From: Scleromitrula shiraiana
Lineage: Eukaryota > Ascomycota > Leotiomycetes > Helotiales > Sclerotiniaceae
NCBI GenBank assembly: GCA_028455995.1
Contig: JABELC010000001.1
Location: 3,894,501-3,958,500 of the forward strand
Length of the DNA stretch: 64,000 nucleotides
Direction of reading: 5' to 3'
Shown here: piece after piece, positions 45,240 through 58,725 of the stretch
Layout: each line of letters opens with the position of its first letter
Numbering within the stretch: the stretch's first letter is position 1
Notes under the pieces: generated by a model
What the model saw: only the letters and a program-made list of their open reading frames with translations
Database searches by the model: none
What the model was told of the DNA's origin: nothing
Program-made: the position numbers and the translations under genes

Positions 45240-46698
45240 TCAAGCATTAATGGCTGCTTGACACGCACGTAGACTTCCCACCACTGCGAAAGCCAACACG
45301 GGGGAGGCAGAATAGGATATCTACAAAAGATATGTCAGTTATTTTGATAGATGAGAATAATAGTAAGAGGATGCCTACCGCAAGTAACTTTGCAATCTTG
45401 TGCTGGTCTTCCTCACTAGCGTCACTAACCTCAACCATCGTGATAAGTTTCACGGCTGGTGGCCCTACTGGCATGAACATCATAGAAAACCACAACACAG
45501 GATCTTGACCAATCCAGTTTGTCTTTGTTGCCAAGAGGTAGATAGCGCCAGCGGAGATGATGGGCCAAATTATGAGTCTCACAACAAGCACAAATATCGT
45601 GGTTAGCCAAGGTGTGCCAGTGGTCTCTTTACTCTTGCCTTTCCCATCATCCTTCTTTTGTATAGCAGTGTAGAGTGAGACCCCTGCACCTACAACTGGC
45701 AACGAGACGAAGAGAACACCAACGTTTTCAAGGGACGCCGTAAGCCAAGCAGTAAAGATGCCACCGTCAACAGTCTCGTTGAAGAACGCATGATGTAAAA
45801 TTGGTGACATTCCAACAATAGCTCCAGCAACAGCTCCGAGTAAAGGTGCATTCAGAAAGTCGTAGAAGAAGAGTAGCCACCATCTAACCCGATCATTGAG
45901 CTCAAACCAACGTGTTCTACTAATTATAGAAGGCCGACGGTCGTAAGCAATTGAATCACGAACACCGTTAGAAGAAGCGTCCGCTCTAGAAGGAAAAAAT
46001 GAATTAGATCTGCTTGACATGGTTGAGAAAGCCGAAGCTCGACGAGGTGAAAGTAGCCTTGTCCGGTCATTTGGCGAAAGTAAGTTGTTTCCATTAAAGG
46101 TTTGTGCCTCATCGTCAGTATCACCCTGTAGCTGTTCAAGTGCAGCCAAGATATCCTCATCTTGTGGGGGGTCATGTTCAAACTCTGTATCCATGAGGCG
46201 TGGACCAATGGCAAAAGTTAGACAGCTAGATATAACGGAATTGACGAGAAAGTATGATTTTGCTTGTTCAATTGGATCATTTGCTCCTCTATCTCCAATT
46301 ATCAAAGGATCAAGCAGGCCTGTTTGGTCTAGAGCTTGAATAAGAAGCAAGGGGTAACTTGTTGTGTTGTTGAACATGATTGTTGCAGTAATCCAATCCG
46401 GCATACCAAATAAGTAGTGAGAACCTGCCCCAATCAAGAATGAGATGGCATGAGTGACGCAGGCCCAAACAAGAATGACATTGTATCGATGACCTCCACC
46501 AGCATGCAATTGCTTGCCGATCTTAACGAATTCCAAGGCTGGAAGAAATATTTTGACCGAAACTTTAGACATCATTTTGGCGGATGCACTGTCGAGTAAT
46601 TTCATCCATACTGCAACGGCTCCATAGAAGATAACCAAGAGTACTGCTAGACTTGCTTGAAACGCGGCAACTAGAGAGACAATAAGACCGGACGCCAT
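45240..46698 (-). CDS. Auxin efflux carrier family (PIN-like) transporter
   Basis: Two exons, 46698-45379 and 45320-45240, give 466 residues. The 58-bp intron (GTAGGC...TTTTGTAG) is required: read through, the frame ends in an unrelated tail, whereas splicing gives ISYSASPVLAFAVVGSLRACQAAINA, a proper last helix. Ten hydrophobic helices fall into two groups of five separated by a cytosolic loop (about 175-275) with many Ser, Asp and Arg. The first half has the conserved SVKIFLPALEFVKIG and MFNNTTSYPLLLIQAL, the second WFSMMFMPVGPPAVKLI. This is the fungal branch of the membrane transport protein family of plant PINs, most members of which sit in the ER or plasma membrane and whose substrates in fungi are unclear. 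Confidence 0.87.
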
Positions 46699-48901
46699 GA
46701 TTGCGGATGATTGAGAGGAAATTTGGAAAAAAAAGTGAAGCTTCAGTATGTTTTGTTAAAGTTGTTAATTGATGTGGTGTGTTTTTTTTTTCTTTTTAGA
46801 AGAATTCCACCGACGAAACTCCAAATGAGGAAGCCGCGGTCCTGAATAAGTAATTACAATACTTACAATTGACACCTTTATGATAATCGAGAAATTACCT
46901 TGCATTTCGTAACTTCCATCATCTCAAGCTGAATTGTTTCAACCGGTAATTGCGCCGAATCTCTCCATTTAGAAATCGATGAATATTGAAGTAGGTATGA
47001 AGGCAAGTAGAATAAAGGAACGTAGGTTAGTAAAATAGAACTTCATATTTTCTGTTGCCCTGATTTCCATCGCCACCCTATATATGTTAGAGTAGCAACA
47101 TCCCAACCTCCAGCTGGTATGAGAAGATTCAGCCATTGCCAGACTTGCATAGTGGGAATTGATTCGCAGCTCGCAATCAAATAATGCTCCACCGAAAATT
47201 GCTGAGTTTTTCCACACTGCAATCAGGAATCTCTAGTGACACTTGGCACTTGATCTGGAAAGAGCGAATACTGCAACAATAGAATTGGGAGTAATGCCGC
47301 GTCTTGCCGGACTAGTTCATCTTTGATATCAGTATCAACAGCTTGGAGAAGAAGGTCGTCAATTGAAGAATTGAAAAAAAAGAAGAAGAAGAAGAAGAAG
47401 AAGATGGGATGAGGTGGAGTTTAATAAGTAGTAGAAGAATAGCGAGTAGGCATCTAAAGCTAGAACTAGGACAAAAGTAGAATGGTAGTAAGGAAGAAAT
47501 CCGAAAGATCCCCGAAGATACCGAATATCATTTTGCAGCTTCCTTCGACTCAATATTTGAAGTAAAGTTACAATACTGCGACACTATCTATGTACTATTT
47601 AACGATCGATGTATATCCTCAATATTCGATGTTGTGTTAAATATGTTTCAATGAAATGTTTGGACGTCCGTCGTTTGCCTCAATATCAGAGGTTCAATCG
47701 ATATGGAATAACGTTGCTGTTGCGTAGTTGCACCAACGTTGGCTCCTGCACAATACTTTCTATACAAGAATGAAATGTGAAAGAATTAAAAAACCATTCA
47801 GACAAACTTCGGCCCTCAAGTTGTAATCTCGGGATCCTGCCAAATCTTCCAATATGTAACTCTAAGAGTTAAATTTCTTGGGTAACTTGTGTCTCTGAGT
47901 AAGTGAATCCAACCCTGTGACGAGCAATATGCACTCGACTATTCACTTTCTACAGCCCACTTATACTACAAGAAGCTTGGATCGGAAGAAAGAGCATATA
48001 AGGTTGAAGCATTGGTAAGATATCATAACGCAGAATGCAGGACACTGAGGAGAGGAATACAAAAAGATTTCGCAAGTGTGCTAACAATTCAATATTCCCG
48101 CAGCTGGAAACCTTGCACTTCGTGTAGTTAAGTCCCAAGTCTGGGTCTCATTTTACTTTTATCTAGTTAAATCTCATATAGAGACAATAATTACACTATA
48201 AATGACAACAAAATGATCAATGATATCACAAGTGCCGGAAGGGGCAACAGATTGGCATGATCTTAAAGTCAAATTTCATTCGGCCCCGGGATTTTAAGTT
48301 CAACTTCAATTTCTGATTCAATGTCACTGGAAGATGATCTCCAAATGTCAAAAACGGGCCTGGGTAATCGATTCATTTCTTCTCATAGTATGGGATGACT
48401 ATCCCAAAACACCAAAGTGAGTCTATTTGAGTTGCGAAGAGCATTAAATAAATGAAGGCGCCTGAGGAACTTGCCAGAATCAGTGAGTGGTGCAAACACG
48501 ATTTTTGAAGACACCCATAGCTTTGTTAATGTAGAACTGTTCAATCTTCTTTCCTATAGACCACTAGCTGGTTGGGAGTTCATAGCTACAAAATCTGCAC
48601 TGGACCATTACGCTGCTGCATTAAAACGGTAATGAAGCAGCACTCCAAGGTGTTCGAACCCTGAGTTCAAGGGTGGCAAGGAACTCTCAAGCTTATTGAT
48701 GTTAAACACTAATTAGTCACCCTCATTCACTCTTCGACCTGTACGTCGTCGAACACCAAAAAAATACTACCCACCATCATCACCAAAACCCATTCACTCC
48801 CCGCCTCATCAATCTCAACAAACAAAGTTACAAGCTATCGTCCACCTCACTCAACACTGCTCTAATCATCCTGTCCATCCCAACATCTCCCATATTCCTA
48901 G
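46699..48901. other. Spacer with a short GAA array
   Basis: 2.2 kb with no gene I can support. A GAA microsatellite lies at about 47376-47403. The left side should hold the carrier promoter. Confidence 0.45.
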
Positions 48902-49373
48902 TCAAAAACTCCCATCATACCATTTCATTCCCTTCCCATCACATTCACTCTCATCACAATGACTCACTCTCCTCCCCCCTGCATCCAGATCATAGCATTT
49001 CCCGCAGCGTGAATGTTTACATACTAATCTGATATGATAATGATTACTTGTTAGTCGGTTCAGTTCATTTAGAAAGAGAATAGTAAAAGGTACGATAATA
49101 ACTTCACACTGGGGCGAGAATGCAGGTGAAGGGGGCTTACTCCGATCCTTTTCGATAAGAACAAAGTTCCATATCTCCAGACCAATATACATTAGAAATC
49201 TCAAGAGCGGTATCCAATTTATTTCGTCGATGGCACTGCATTAACATTAGTACTATTCTATTGTATTATGAATAAATCACATCTACTCTACTCACAAAAC
49301 AGCACTCCCATGCATTTGGCGAGTAACCAGGTGGTGCCCATGGTGCAGCGAACGGTTTATCGTTAGGAGCCAT
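48902..49373 (-). CDS. Small Cys/His-rich protein, WxCCxC type
   Basis: Three exons, 49373-49296, 49235-49141 and 49028-48902, give 99 residues. Introns of 60 bp (GTGAGT...ATGCAG) and 112 bp (GTAAGC...ATATCAG, with a perfect GACTAAC branch site) are in phase. The first exon ends with NAWECCF and the second begins with CHRRNK, forming W-E-C-C-F-C-H. The third exon carries VCKHSRCGKCYDL, matching C-x-H-x-R-C-x-x-C. This is the same Cys/His pattern as the protein at 26072-26899. Two further Cys (SHCDESEC) follow. An alternative model with a 15-nt exon inside the second intron also keeps the frame but lacks a branch site. No family name is known to me. Metal binding is inferred. Confidence 0.6.
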
Positions 49374-51529
49374 GTTTTATTCGCTTTCACTCTACCACCC
49401 TTTGAACTTTGTAGTGAGTTTCGTGCAAGATTGGTATTAATGCTATATTGAGTTAAACTTTGGTAGGACTTCTTATATTCGTATCTAAGATACTATATTA
49501 CTGAAGTCACTGTGTTCTTCTATTAAGAAACCCCTTTCCCTTTCCTTGCATAATGATAAGTACACTGCCGCACTGCCGCACTGCCGCAGGTAGTAATATC
49601 GTCGTCCGTGAACATCGCAGTTGCACTTACTGTACAAGCCGCAATGCCTATCAAGGCTGTACTATACCGAGGAATCTGCTTAGCGATAGAATATAGCAAT
49701 ATTCGCTATGGAAAAAATACATTTCATTGTGTAGGTCCTAAAAAGAACTTTTCGATTGAAGGGTTGATATGTGAGGGGTCTTGCTGTGCATTCCATAGTT
49801 ATATTTAGATCGAGACAGTATGATATATGTCCTGCCAATCGGGATCTTATGATTAGATAATGTGCATTTAAGACAAATAGCCATGTTCAAGAATGTTGAC
49901 ATAAACCTTCAGCAGAGTTTTCGAAAGTTTCCCTACATTGATAAGACTTGGACTTCCATGAATATCAATAAGGCTGAGAGAATTTTAGAAGCTTTTATAT
50001 ATTAATGCTAAATAGTACACAATAGGGAATTGAATTTATTGGGTATAAAATTAATACCAGATGATGTCAATTGAATATGTAGACTCGATTTGAGATATAA
50101 AGAAGTCCAGATCTACAAACTGACTTTGATCATTTCAAATTGGATCGGCTTAAAAAAGTAGCAATCATTGTCTATATTCTTGAGGGTAGTTTGACAACTT
50201 GAATATATGAGTGTTATAAAGATCGAGTTCACTAACATCATGATTTTTGTTGTGCAAGATATAAATCATCGGAATTTTCGATTGAACCACGTACCGGTGG
50301 TGTAGCCAGTTGATATTTCTTTAAAAGAAATATTGTAAGATTGAAAAGAAGTACCGATTCTATAACTCAATCAATGATACTCGCGATACCACATCTCGCC
50401 CAATCAAGTTTCTTTCACAACATTACATACATGTCCACGAATGTATGATGAAACGCGAATCTGTACATCCTAACCTTAAAATATCAGTAAATACAAGATT
50501 CAAAATGACCTAAGATAGTCTTTCATACACATATGTACTATGCACTAGCAGTTAGGTTTGACGTATAACTTGTGGTATGTAGTACTTGTGGTACATTAAC
50601 CCCGCAATGAATAACGGACATCATCTGTTTCCTCTCATTTATTCCATCTAATTAATTGTCAAACGCTGGAAAGAGAAATGATTGCAATTTGAATTGAGGT
50701 GTAAATTGATAACTTGGGGGAAAAGGGGGTATCGGGGTATGTAGTCCTTGAGTCAAGCTTTTAACAATACCTACTACAAATCAACAATAAACAAGCAAAC
50801 ACTACAGGACTTAATATAAAAAATAAAATAAAATAAAATGAATAAAAAAGAACGACTAAGCTTCTACTAACAAATACGAAGCTTTTCGTACCATACGGTA
50901 CCAAGAACTAAACCCTATGAAAAATTAAAAAAGAAAAAAGAAAAAAAGACGATTAATCAATCAATTGTAAAACAAAACCTTCTTGGCGCACGTAATATGG
51001 TAGTTCGCTTTCATACTTCCTAGTTTTTGACGGCAACTAATAAACTCCAAACTACTGTAAGCCCAAACTTTCCCCCAAACTCATCAGTTTTAGCATATTC
51101 TCGCTGACGTCATCATACTTTTAATCAAATACAATGCTTCATTTTTGATGGGATGGATGGTTTGTCCTCATTTCCCCTCCCCATCTACCGCTCGGAGTTC
51201 CTGATTCAGGAAATACAAGAAAGGCAAGTAAGGGTTCTATTCTATTGAATTTTTTGAGTTTTGCCTTGTTTATCTTGTTTAGCTTGGTTGTTTGTTTGTT
51301 TGTTTGGTTTGTATCAAGGAGTAAGTACTTCGTTGCAACGGACAAATATTAAAGTTCCTTCTTTCTTACCTTTATTCTTCCTCTTCTTCTTTTCCTCTAC
51401 ATATGAAAAGTGAAAGAGGATAGAATTATCCCATCGTGATTCATTTCTTTACTACATAGAGTAGTGTCTACCTTCTCCTCTATCTTTCTCTTCTTTCGTA
51501 GATAGATCGAAGCGCCAATCTTATTTACA
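49374..51529. other. Spacer, AT-rich
   Basis: No gene supported over 2.1 kb. Minor repeats are GCACTGCC units (49565-49588) and AAAAT units (50818-50840). The last ~150 bases, rich in CT and ending at the ATG, are the promoter and 5' UTR of the PAP2 gene. Confidence 0.45.
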
Positions 51530-52814
51530 ATGGGTATCTTTTCACAAAGAAAACAAGAGGGCAATGTAGCACCTACAACCCATCATGAGAAAACAACTAA
51601 ACATCACGGTGCTCGTAAGGGACCAATGATTTTACCAATGAATCAAAGACCTAGCTTTGGTCAGTGGCTTAAGGTTACTTGGCTTGATATTGTTACTATG
51701 GCTGCTTTAGGTGCCATTGGTCTTGGAGTAAGTTCCTCTCTCTATCTATCTCTAATTACACCAAGTGAACTTTGCTAATCAATTGTCTCTTATAGGTTTA
51801 TGAAGCTCATCCAGCCCCCTCCCGATCTTTCCCCGTCTATTTCCAAGATGGAGAAATCGTCTATCCACAATTCGCCTACGTAAGTTGCCAACCTCCATAC
51901 TATCATATCATCACGACACCGATCTAATAACAATCCAGCCACTCCGTAACGAAATTGTTCCCATCTGGGCCGCTGCCCTCCTAGGAAGTCTCGTCCCCAT
52001 CGCCGTCTTCGGAATCTGTCAAATTCGAATCCGCTCCTTCTGGGACATGAACAATGCCGTCATCGGACTCCTCTACTCTCTCATCACCGCCGCCGTCTTC
52101 CAAGTCTTCATCAAATGGTTGATCGGCGGTCTGCGTCCTCATTTCCTCACCGTCTGCAAACCAAATATCCCAGTTACTACTGCCCAGGAAACAGGAAATG
52201 GACTCAACTTTATCATGTACGATCGTACGATTTGCACAGGTGACGAAAGTGAAATCGACGATTCCCTCGAGTCGTTCCCATCTGGCCATTCCACCGCCGC
52301 CTTCGCAGGATTCGTTTTCCTCGCCCTATACCTCAACGCCAAACTCAAGTGCTTCTCCAACTACCACCCCGCCATGTGGAAACTCGTCGCCGTCTACGCC
52401 CCCATCCTAGGCGCTACCTTAATCGCCGGTGCCCTCACAATCGACGAATACCACAACTGGTACGATTGTCTCGCCGGCGCGATCATCGGCACCGTGATGG
52501 CGTTCTCGGCGTACAGAATGGTTTATGCCGCGATTTGGGATTGGAGAGTCAATCATATTCCGTTGAATCGGTCGGTTCCGTTCCGAGTGGGGGCTGAGGG
52601 GGAGGGGCTCGAGGATGCGACTTTTACGAGACAGGTGGGGTGGGGTTCGGGCGGGTATGGGTATGGGAGCGGGATGAGGGATGAGGGGATGGTTCAGGGT
52701 GGGGAGGTGAGAAATAAAGAGTTTGCTAATAATGGGGGGAGTATTGGTCGGAAACCGGTTGCGGGGACTAGTGGCAATGGTCATCATTACAGTAACTCGG
52801 ATAATATCGTCTAG
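51530..52814 (+). CDS. PAP2-type lipid phosphatase (DPP1-like)
   Basis: Three exons, 51530-51727, 51796-51879 and 51939-52814, give 385 residues; introns are 68 and 59 bp. About six membrane helices are visible. The phosphatase signature is present in three parts: KWLIGGLRP (K-x6-RP), FPSGHSTAAF (PSGH) and IDEYHNWYD (H-x3-D). In the third motif the usual SR before the spacer is not visible, as in a known fungal subset. These enzymes remove phosphate from diacylglycerol pyrophosphate, phosphatidate or similar lipids at ER or vacuole membranes. The long second-loop segment PNIPVTTAQETGNG precedes the PSGH motif as in DPP1 relatives. The Gly/Glu/Arg-rich C-terminal 80 residues are coded by GC-rich DNA and are likely cytosolic. 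The assignment to DPP1 over other PAP2 enzymes is by general resemblance. Confidence 0.88.
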
Positions 52815-54921
52815 ATGGTATGAGGATTGGAGAGTGGTTTGAGGAGAGGAGGCAGGGAGTTGAACATATCATCTCATACAGAACAGAGCATGATATGGAT
52901 GGAGTTTTTACGGATACATCACGAACACGAATACGATACCTGCATTGGCTTATGGATTTTTTTTTTTCACTTTAGGGTTTTGCTAATTATAATGATATTT
53001 TACTTCTGATATCTTCATATCTTACCTGTACTTCTGCGTATTGGTGATGTTAGTGAATTGATGAAATCATACATCGTGCATTTATCGTTACCATGAAGAA
53101 GAAGAAAAAAAAGAAAAAGAAGAAAATATTCGCATCTCATCTTCCCCCCTTCAGTACATGAAATCCTCCCACTCACCAACCAACCATGCAGAACCCGATC
53201 TACTCCCATCCATACATACATACATACATACAACCAACGCAGTAATTACTTAGCCACTGCAAGCGGGCAATAACTACTTGTAGAAGTAGATGATCGGATG
53301 GAGTTGTTATGATAGAGTCATGTCATGTCATGTCATGTCATGTCATGTCATGTAATGTAAGTGATAATTGTGCTAGTATCGTGGTATTATGGTATTATGG
53401 TATTATGGTATTGTAGAGATTGATGATGATGATAATATAACCGATTGTTTTGTAATCTAAATCTAAATCTAAATCTCAACTAATCTCAATAACCGCGAAC
53501 CTAAACACACACACACATAAATAAACGAATCGCTTCCAGCAGCAGCAGTAACATTCTTTAGTCAAGACTCAAGCACACCTAACTAACTAATTCTTCTTCG
53601 AGTGACGGTGACGGTGACGGAAGGAGGAGGTTGGGAGTGAATGGTATAGATGGGCCGGTTAGTTGGATGGACGGATGGATGGATATTGAATGAGTGAATG
53701 AATAATAAATAGATGGATAGATAGATAGACAGACAGATAGATAGATAGATCCAACACGATAAATAGCAAGCAAGCAAGCAAGCAAGCAAGCAAATATCAA
53801 ACCAAGGGAATGAATGAGAGCAAGCAACAGTATAAAAGGGCGGGATGAAGTTGCGTGATAACTTGGTTGATTACTCTTATTGAATCGATCGAATCGTAAT
53901 TTCATCGCACAATGAAATGGATATGGTAAATCATGGTACATGTTACATATCGCATATCACATATCACGTAAAACATAAAGAGGAGAGAAGATATAATGTA
54001 GAAAAGCATGGCAAAATGGTATTTTCAAGCGATGTCAACTAGATACTTCAATCCACCTTCTATCCAATCCTCAAACATCAAACCGCCATCTATCTCATCT
54101 CCATAGATCTTTCTTTCCTCTCCCAAACAAACTCCATGTCTACTACACAATCACCCATCACCAACCACACCAAACATGTGCACAGTCAAAAGGCGAACAA
54201 GGAGAAAGGTAAAAAAAATCCAATGCAATTCAATATAAAAATCAAATCAAATTGAAACAGAAGAATCTATCCCTTGATATCATATTCTCAAGCCGATCCG
54301 CGGCGAGTATATATAACAAAGGGGGGGGGAATTAAAAATTTTATGATAATTCCATACCAGCCCACCCCACTCCACGAAAGAACTTCTTAATTCCCCTCTC
54401 CTTTCCATAGTAAGGACACAAAAACATCTAAAATCCTCTCCATCTATCTCATTTAACCAGAACCGTTCGAGGACCATCCAACATCATGAGAATGAATCGT
54501 AGATTATCACGAGTGATGACACTTCGAGCGTGCGGATGTTGGATATCGTAAGGTGATCCATAGTCTCTTGAGAATGGAACAGAGAGGGTATTCCAAAAGA
54601 ACAGAAAATAAAAAACTCCAGGCAACGAATCAAAGTATGTGTTGGGTATATTTTGTCGTTATTCGGGGGTAATCGTTGAAAAAAGCAAAGTAAAAAAGAT
54701 GGCGTGATAAAATCAATCAGGTATCGTCAAGTGGTAAAGAATTAATGACATGAATAGATGAATCGCATCGTAGATTTCGTGTTCGTAAGGAAGATATTTA
54801 GAATTTTGGAGGATGAACGATGGAGGCGCAATGAAACGACGGAGGCGCAATGAAACAATGTTTCCAACATGTGGTTGACTAAACCTCCCCACATTTCTTT
54901 TTGTCTTAGATCGTAATGACA
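52815..54921. other. Gene-free, microsatellite-rich spacer
   Basis: No gene supported. Repeats include (CATGT)n at 53317-53353, TATTATGG units at 53379-53412, AAATCT units at 53456-53475, ACAC/GATA tetramers (53500-53510, 53710-53750) and CAAG/GCAA units at 53766-53791. A G9 run lies near 54322. Confidence 0.55.
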
Positions 54922-55266
54922 TTACATCAATGCTGCAATTGTAACAACAACAAATAATCCCATTGCGCCCATTCCTCCTACTTGAAGTGCTGGTGCGGCA
55001 CTGATATTTGTAGCGATTGCTGGAGATATAGATCCGGTACTGTTAACTTTTAATGAAGATGCGACAGCTGTTCCTGCTGGCGGCGCAATCGTGGAAGCAT
55101 TGTAAGAAGAGTAGGTTGATGTGACAGATGCGACAACTTCAGATACAGTGATAGTACGAGTGTGGGTAGAAGTAGTTGTGTAAGTCGTTGTTGAGTATTC
55201 GGTTTGAGCGCAAACAAATGCGACTAGGAAGGAAAACAATAACGCAGTGAAACCGTGGAAATGCAT
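54922..55266 (-). CDS. GPI-anchored cell-wall-type protein
   Basis: Single-exon gene for 114 residues. The N-terminus MHFHGFTALLFSFLVAFVCA is a signal peptide with a likely cut after residue 20. The mature part is rich in Ser, Thr, Ala and Val (YSTTTYTTTSTHTRT) and would be heavily O-glycosylated. The end VGGMGAMGLFVVVTIAALM is a hydrophobic tail, fitting a GPI-anchor signal with an omega site shortly before it. No Cys-rich domain is present. It resembles small fungal wall proteins of unknown role. The assignment rests on layout, not on a family match. Confidence 0.65.
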   Translation of the reverse strand: MHFHGFTALLFSFLVAFVCAQTEYSTTTYTTTSTHTRTITVSEVVASVTSTYSSYNASTIAPPAGTAVASSLKVNSTGSISPAIATNISAAPALQVGGMGAMGLFVVVTIAALM

Positions 55267-56167
55267 CGTGTATGTATGTATGGATGATGAAATCGTTTAA
55301 AGGTAAGATGTTGGTATGTACTGAAAGGAAGATTGATAATGACAGTTATGTTCGTTTTGAAGGTTTCAAGATCGAAGACGTAGATTGACGAGGTAGATAA
55401 ATAGTTTTCCAAGAAGTGAGAGAGATATCAACAAGAATATATTGTTTCAAAGTAGAATACGCTTTGGCACAATAGATAAATTTCCAACAATAGAGAGATG
55501 GTTGGATGTTTGAATAGATGTACCGATAATGGTCTGTTTCAAGGTGTGAAAGATAGTGACTGAATACAAAACGAACTTGGGTAAAGTATTCTTTCTAATG
55601 AGAATGATTGATTTATTTGACGATATGATCTTGATGTAAATAGATGGATGTATGTATATATTTGTGATGTGATAATACTGTGATTAAGACTTTGCCAACG
55701 AAGTCTTGAAAGTTGTTTTTTGTGATAAAGTAGATTTGAATAGTGAGTGATATGAATAGTGAGTGATTTGAATAATGAGTGAAAGTATTTTGAAGTTGGA
55801 ATTATAGTTGGAACTATTGTTGGAATTATTGTTGTATTACTAAAAAGAGTGAAGAGGTGAGAAGGAAGGGAAGAGGGGTTTTAAGAGAGAACTGGCGGGA
55901 AAAAGTAGTAGTATTGATAATTGATTAATAATAATAATAATAATAAGTAACTGATGAATCTGAGCGAGAGTGAGGATGGATGAAGTTTTGGGATTAAAAT
56001 GTGGATTAAATATGGATCATCACTTTCCGAGGGTAAAGATTGATTGGAGGAGAGGGATGATTTTTTAATTTTTTGATTTAAATGATTAGTAGTTTTCCGT
56101 TATTAAGCCATTTTTCATTGTTAGATTAACGTAAAGATTTCATGGGTCCTGGTATAATATTATATAA

Positions 56168-56229
56168 CAGATGAAGAGATGAAGAGATGAAGAGATGAAG
56201 AGATGAAGAGATGAAGAGATGAAGAGATG
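56168..56229. repeat. (GATGAAGA)n minisatellite
   Basis: About eight tandem copies of an 8-bp unit with one variant at the right end. Confidence 0.85.
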
Positions 56230-56502
56230 AACAGATAGAAAAAGATACTGACGGCTTTCAAAGGTATATCTTCAAGTTTCATAGATCAGATTCTATCCAA
56301 GATCACTCTCATCTTAAGTCAATATTAAGTTAACATTAATAAGTCAATATCAACAACATCAACAACATTAAATAAGTCAATATCAACAACATCAAGTCAT
56401 CATCAAGTCAATATCAAGTCAAGTAGTAAGTTTTCAACCTCAACATTCTACATTCTAAAATGAAGCTTCTTCTTTCTTATCTTCTAAAACATCATTAGAA
56501 CA

Positions 56503-56721
<219 letters not shown>

Positions 56722-57765
56722 GTCAAACCTCCATCAAAGAAAATTCTCTTTAAGACAAAGAAAGGGTTTCAGACCGTTCAGACGTTTAGATGTTCAGATC
56801 ATACCGTTTAATCCATCCATAACGGTGTAAAACTCTAAAACTTCCTTCCCTTCACCTTCAAACCCAATTTCAATTTCAATTTCAATTTTAATTTATTATT
56901 CTCCTTCTATTGACTATTACAAGGATTATTTTAATATTAGTAAGGATTAATTTCAAACTCAAGGAGTTTTGATAGGCGCTTCGGGATCAAGCGAATTAAA
57001 TACCCTCCAAGGACAAGGTAAAAAGAAAAAATAAAATAAAAAATAAAAAATGGTACCTGAATTAGCGGTTAATCTTGGAGATTAAGCCGTTTTTTAATTA
57101 ATGTGTACCTGAAGCTAAACTGTTTATGGACTTTTCTGGAAATTTCGTGAAGTCATAGATGGAATGAGATGGAATTGCGACATTTTGTTTCTTTTTATGT
57201 ATGGTAGGTAATAATAATAATAATGATAATGATTATGGTATGACGATGATGATGATTATGATGATGATGATAACGATGATGATGATGATAACAATGATGA
57301 CAATGATGATGATGATCTTATAATTCGGGTACCAATATGTTGATGAATTGGTATCTTACTTACATGGCAACGAGACATCTGCATATATACACCTGACCAA
57401 TAATGTATGTATATATGTATGTATTTGTTGTTTTCCACGCCTTACGCCACGTATGTTAAAAAGAACCTTCACTTCACTCACCGTCCTGTTCGAGCCCTTG
57501 CATATGCATTTGGATCCTGTACCTTTTTATCTACTGCGGTGTTATTTTTCTGTGTCTACCATATATTCATTTGCGCCGTGTTCTTTCTTCTTGAAGTATT
57601 TTCTTATTTATCTATTCGATCAGCTCACAGCCTTAGAACTATAATTATACAACATTATACTCCAAGCCGTGTACTGTGCGTGTACTGTACCGCAATGACC
57701 ATATGCATCTCATCTGCTTCAACATAACATGCATCGGGACCTTATAAAATTAAGACGGAAGACAT

Positions 57766-57838
57766 GAGATGAGATGAGATGAGATGAGATGAGATGAGAT
57801 GCGATGAGATGAGATGAGATAGATGAGATAGATGAGAT
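57766..57838. repeat. (GAGAT)n minisatellite
   Basis: About 14 units of GAGAT, with a GCGAT variant and a change to AGATG/AGATA units at the right end. Confidence 0.85.
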
Positions 57839-58725
57839 TAAATGCACGTAAGAAGCTAGTTCTACCTACACTTAGAAGGCGCTTAAAATCCAATACTACC
57901 ATTACTCTCTTTAAAATGCAGCCTTAGCAGATCCTTACGGCGCTTGGTAACACGACTGACTCTATTGGCTCGTGTAAGAAAAAGTGGAAATTTGCGAATG
58001 TCCTCCCTCACGGCCTTGTTTGTTGTTTGTTAATTCCTTCTACACGCCAGCTAGAATGTTTCGTACCTTCGATCTCATAGCTGGGACTTCTAAAATTACA
58101 TCCTTCCAAACTATCTCATTGCTTCTTCCTGGAGCTGGGGGTGAAAGTCTATATTTAGGTAGTAGTTATTGTCTAGATATCCAGGTGTGTCATAATTATC
58201 TGCGGAAAGAATAATGCTAGATTGATTGATTGATTAATTAATTGGAATATGTGGACATATATGACTTAGTCACAATACGCAAATTATGACTAATCAAAAA
58301 TATCTCAAACTCGCTCGTACCTTCCTCCTTTATTATTATTCTTCCTCAGAACAAAAAATCAACCTCCAAACCCCACAGGCCTCTCTTAAACCTTCCATTC
58401 TGTTCTTTTTTGTTTCGTTCAATTCATCTTATGTAATCTCTTATTTTAAGCGGGTGAAGTTCAAACAATCGTTTTGTCCCTCCTCAGAATTGATCTTTGT
58501 TTCGGACGGCGTTACTAATAAGTTTCTTGATCAAACGATTCGTGTATCATATTTTCTTCTTCTTTACGAACCCGAGTTCATCAATTAGATTTACTAGTAA
58601 GTAATTGGTTCATCTCAACTTGAGATGGCTAAGATGGAATTTCTATTGGGGAGAAATAGTTAGTTAGTGCTTTTATGACACTCGAGCTCGTTGCTTTTAG
58701 TTTGCGTTCATGACTTTTCGTCCAG

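Noticed and set aside
48636..48690. Possible tRNA T-loop (GTTCGAA) in the spacer
   Set aside because: No acceptor, D or anticodon stems can be paired around it.
57348..57727. Two overlapping plus-strand frames with hydrophobic stretches
   Set aside because: Overlap each other in different frames and start in a repeat; no sign of a conserved protein.
58286..58588. 100-residue plus-strand frame
   Set aside because: Phe/Ser/Tyr-rich low complexity, no recognisable motif, and its end does not join the exons at 58829-59230.
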